Shown in pieces: positions 63,324 through 64,000 of a DNA stretch of 64,000 nucleotides (the stretch's first letter is position 1; each line of letters begins with the position of its first letter). The notes below the pieces were generated by a model, which did no database searches, had not been told where the DNA came from, and saw only the letters and a program-made list of their open reading frames with translations. Source of the stretch: Bacillota bacterium (GTDB taxonomy: Bacteria > Bacillota > Clostridia > Peptostreptococcales > Anaerovoracaceae). A program made the position numbers and the translations under genes. The stretch covers positions 1-64,000 of the forward strand of contig JANYJS010000083.1 in NCBI GenBank assembly GCA_025361765.1. Reading direction: 5' to 3'.

Positions 63324-63930
63324 GGGGGTGTAAAGGTTTCGACGGGGGTGTTGAAGCCGGAGAAGCGAGCCGTTGCCACCGAGTCAACGTTAAAAGCGGT
63401 AACTTAAAGATAAACGCAAAAAATAATTACGCATTAGCTGCTTAGTTAGCAGCTCGTCCCCTAGGATTCACCTGTAGGTTTTAGCCAGGGCGTCAAATAT
63501 ACAGGAAAACTCCGTGTGAGCTCCTAGTAGCACGGGGGAATAATAGGATAGCTGAAAGTTAAGCCTGCTGACGGGCGTCTCAAGAAGCGAAACAAATAAA
63601 TCATCAGCTGCGCTCGGAGAAACTCCCGTGAATGTGCTTTCGGACGTGGGTTCGATTAGAAAATGGTCGCCTTGCCGTGTGAACGGCAAGTGACAATCCG
63701 GCTTGATCGGTGAAACCGTAACGTGAAGACGACGGCGATGCCGAGGAGTATGTGAAGTAATTCAACAGCTCTGTATCGACTTATAGGCATCCGATTTCGG
63801 ATGTACTAGGATGGAAGCTTCAAACGATATTATAGCTTTCATAATACGCCGGGGGACTTCGTAATTGAAGTTCAAGACATAGTCAGCACCATTGGAGACA
63901 ATGGAGAAATGTGTCCCACCACCTTCACCA
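63324..63930 (+). ncRNA. ssrA: Transfer-messenger RNA, interrupted by a group I intron
   Basis: Rescues stalled ribosomes and adds a degradation tag. The 5' acceptor strand GGGGGTG (63324-63330) pairs, with two G-U pairs, to CACCTTC (63920-63926), then A and CCA. GGTTTCGACGGG follows the 5' end as in other tmRNAs. The tag frame 63416-63445 encodes AKNNYALAA and stops at TAG. T-stem GTGGG (63646-63650) and T-loop TTCGAT are followed not by the 3' T-stem but by a 257-nt insert; CCCAC appears at 63915-63919. Joining 63656 to 63914 gives a 350-nt RNA with a perfect 5-bp T-stem and 7-nt loop. A search without an intron model would place the 3' end wrongly. Confidence 0.95.
63657..63913 (+). other. 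Group I self-splicing intron in the tmRNA T-loop
   Basis: P1: the 5' exon CGAT (63653-63656) pairs with GTCG of the guide GGTCG (63665-63669), with a U-G pair at the splice site. P2: CTTGCCG/CGGCAAG (63671-63677/63684-63690). P7: GACT (63778-63781) with AGTC in the conserved AAGACATAGTC (63874-63884). P3 candidate: CGGCG (63733-63737) with CGCCG (63847-63851). P9: CCATTG-GAGA-CAATGG (63889-63904), a GNRA-type loop. The intron ends in G (63913), as group I rules require. Hairpins CATCCG/CGGATG and GAAGCT/AGCTTTC between the P7 strands resemble P7.1/P7.2 of subgroup IA. No open frame, so no homing endonuclease. Confidence 0.9.
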
Positions 63931-63936
63931 CAAAAT

Positions 63937-63984
63937 AAAAGCCGCTCTGCAAAGAAAGAAATTTCTGAGCATGGCGGCTTTTTA
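63937..63984 (+). terminator. Terminator after tmRNA gene
   Basis: Arms AAAAGCCGC (63937-63945) and GCGGCTTTT (63974-63982) enclose a loop and end in a T-run, directly after the tmRNA CCA end. Confidence 0.8.
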
Positions 63985-64000
63985 CCTATATTTTATAAAA

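Noticed and set aside
63640-63930. Two-piece (permuted) tmRNA or a prophage attachment site to explain the displaced tmRNA 3' end
   Set aside because: The order is not permuted, and the insert has group I core pairings and splice-site rules; no integrase or direct att repeat is visible.

Overview
The window is a 64 kb chromosomal segment of a low-GC Gram-positive anaerobe, most likely class Clostridia. The evidence is an energy-converting (Ech-type) [NiFe]-hydrogenase with its full hyp maturation set, butyrate kinase, a CBS/DRTGG-type manganese pyrophosphatase, the tRNA-Ser/SRP RNA/dnaX/ybaB/recR block known from Bacillota, and AGGAGG-type ribosome binding sites throughout. No rRNA, phage or transposase gene was seen, so genus is not assigned.

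Layout. 1-6.6 kb: a 5'-truncated GGDEF/HD-GYP sensor, a polysaccharide deacetylase, a bactofilin, an AraC regulator and a response regulator with a degenerate GGDEF-like tail. 6.7-14.3 kb: small conserved proteins, Mn-pyrophosphatase, a deacetylase-like membrane protein, a GerMN lipoprotein, a YgjP-type metallopeptidase, an ADP-ribosylglycohydrolase, a radical SAM protein and a possible GME-fold protein. 14.6-20.6 kb: adenosylhomocysteinase, aminotransferase and threonine synthase, then a rhodanese, a small membrane protein and an AAA/DUF4143 ATPase on the minus strand. 20.9-25.7 kb: a tetR-lon operon with a palindrome inside its promoter, a four-domain S1 protein and a small lipoprotein. 25.8-28.8 kb: tRNA-Ser(GGA), SRP RNA, dnaX, ybaB, recR. 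29.1-42.4 kb: an APC permease, then echABCDEF and hypABFCDE. 42.4-46.0 kb: a winged-helix/nucleotidyltransferase pair resembling AbiE toxin-antitoxin modules, and citrate synthase. 46.3-57.1 kb: a LexA-box promoter, an acyltransferase, uvrB, uvrA, a DMT transporter, nicotinate phosphoribosyltransferase, butyrate kinase and branched-chain aminotransferase. 57.3-60.2 kb (minus strand): class II aldolase, an MltG-like small protein and an AbiEi-like antitoxin beside a decayed AbiEii toxin. 60.7-64 kb: RluA-type pseudouridine synthase, two tandem signal peptidases I, smpB and the tmRNA gene.

The most striking item is at the right end. The tmRNA gene is interrupted inside its T-loop by about 257 nt that carries the hallmarks of a group I self-splicing intron. 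Removing it restores a normal 350-nt tmRNA with a complete T-arm and acceptor stem. Other points of interest are two AbiE-like loci (one complete with layered operators, one with a dead toxin), a sigma-54-type promoter upstream of the hydrogenase operon, an Ech large subunit that ends exactly at the usual maturation cleavage point, and many short tandem duplications scattered through spacers and a few coding regions.

All calls come from reading the sequence and from knowledge of protein families. No database search was run. Residue positions are approximate unless stated.
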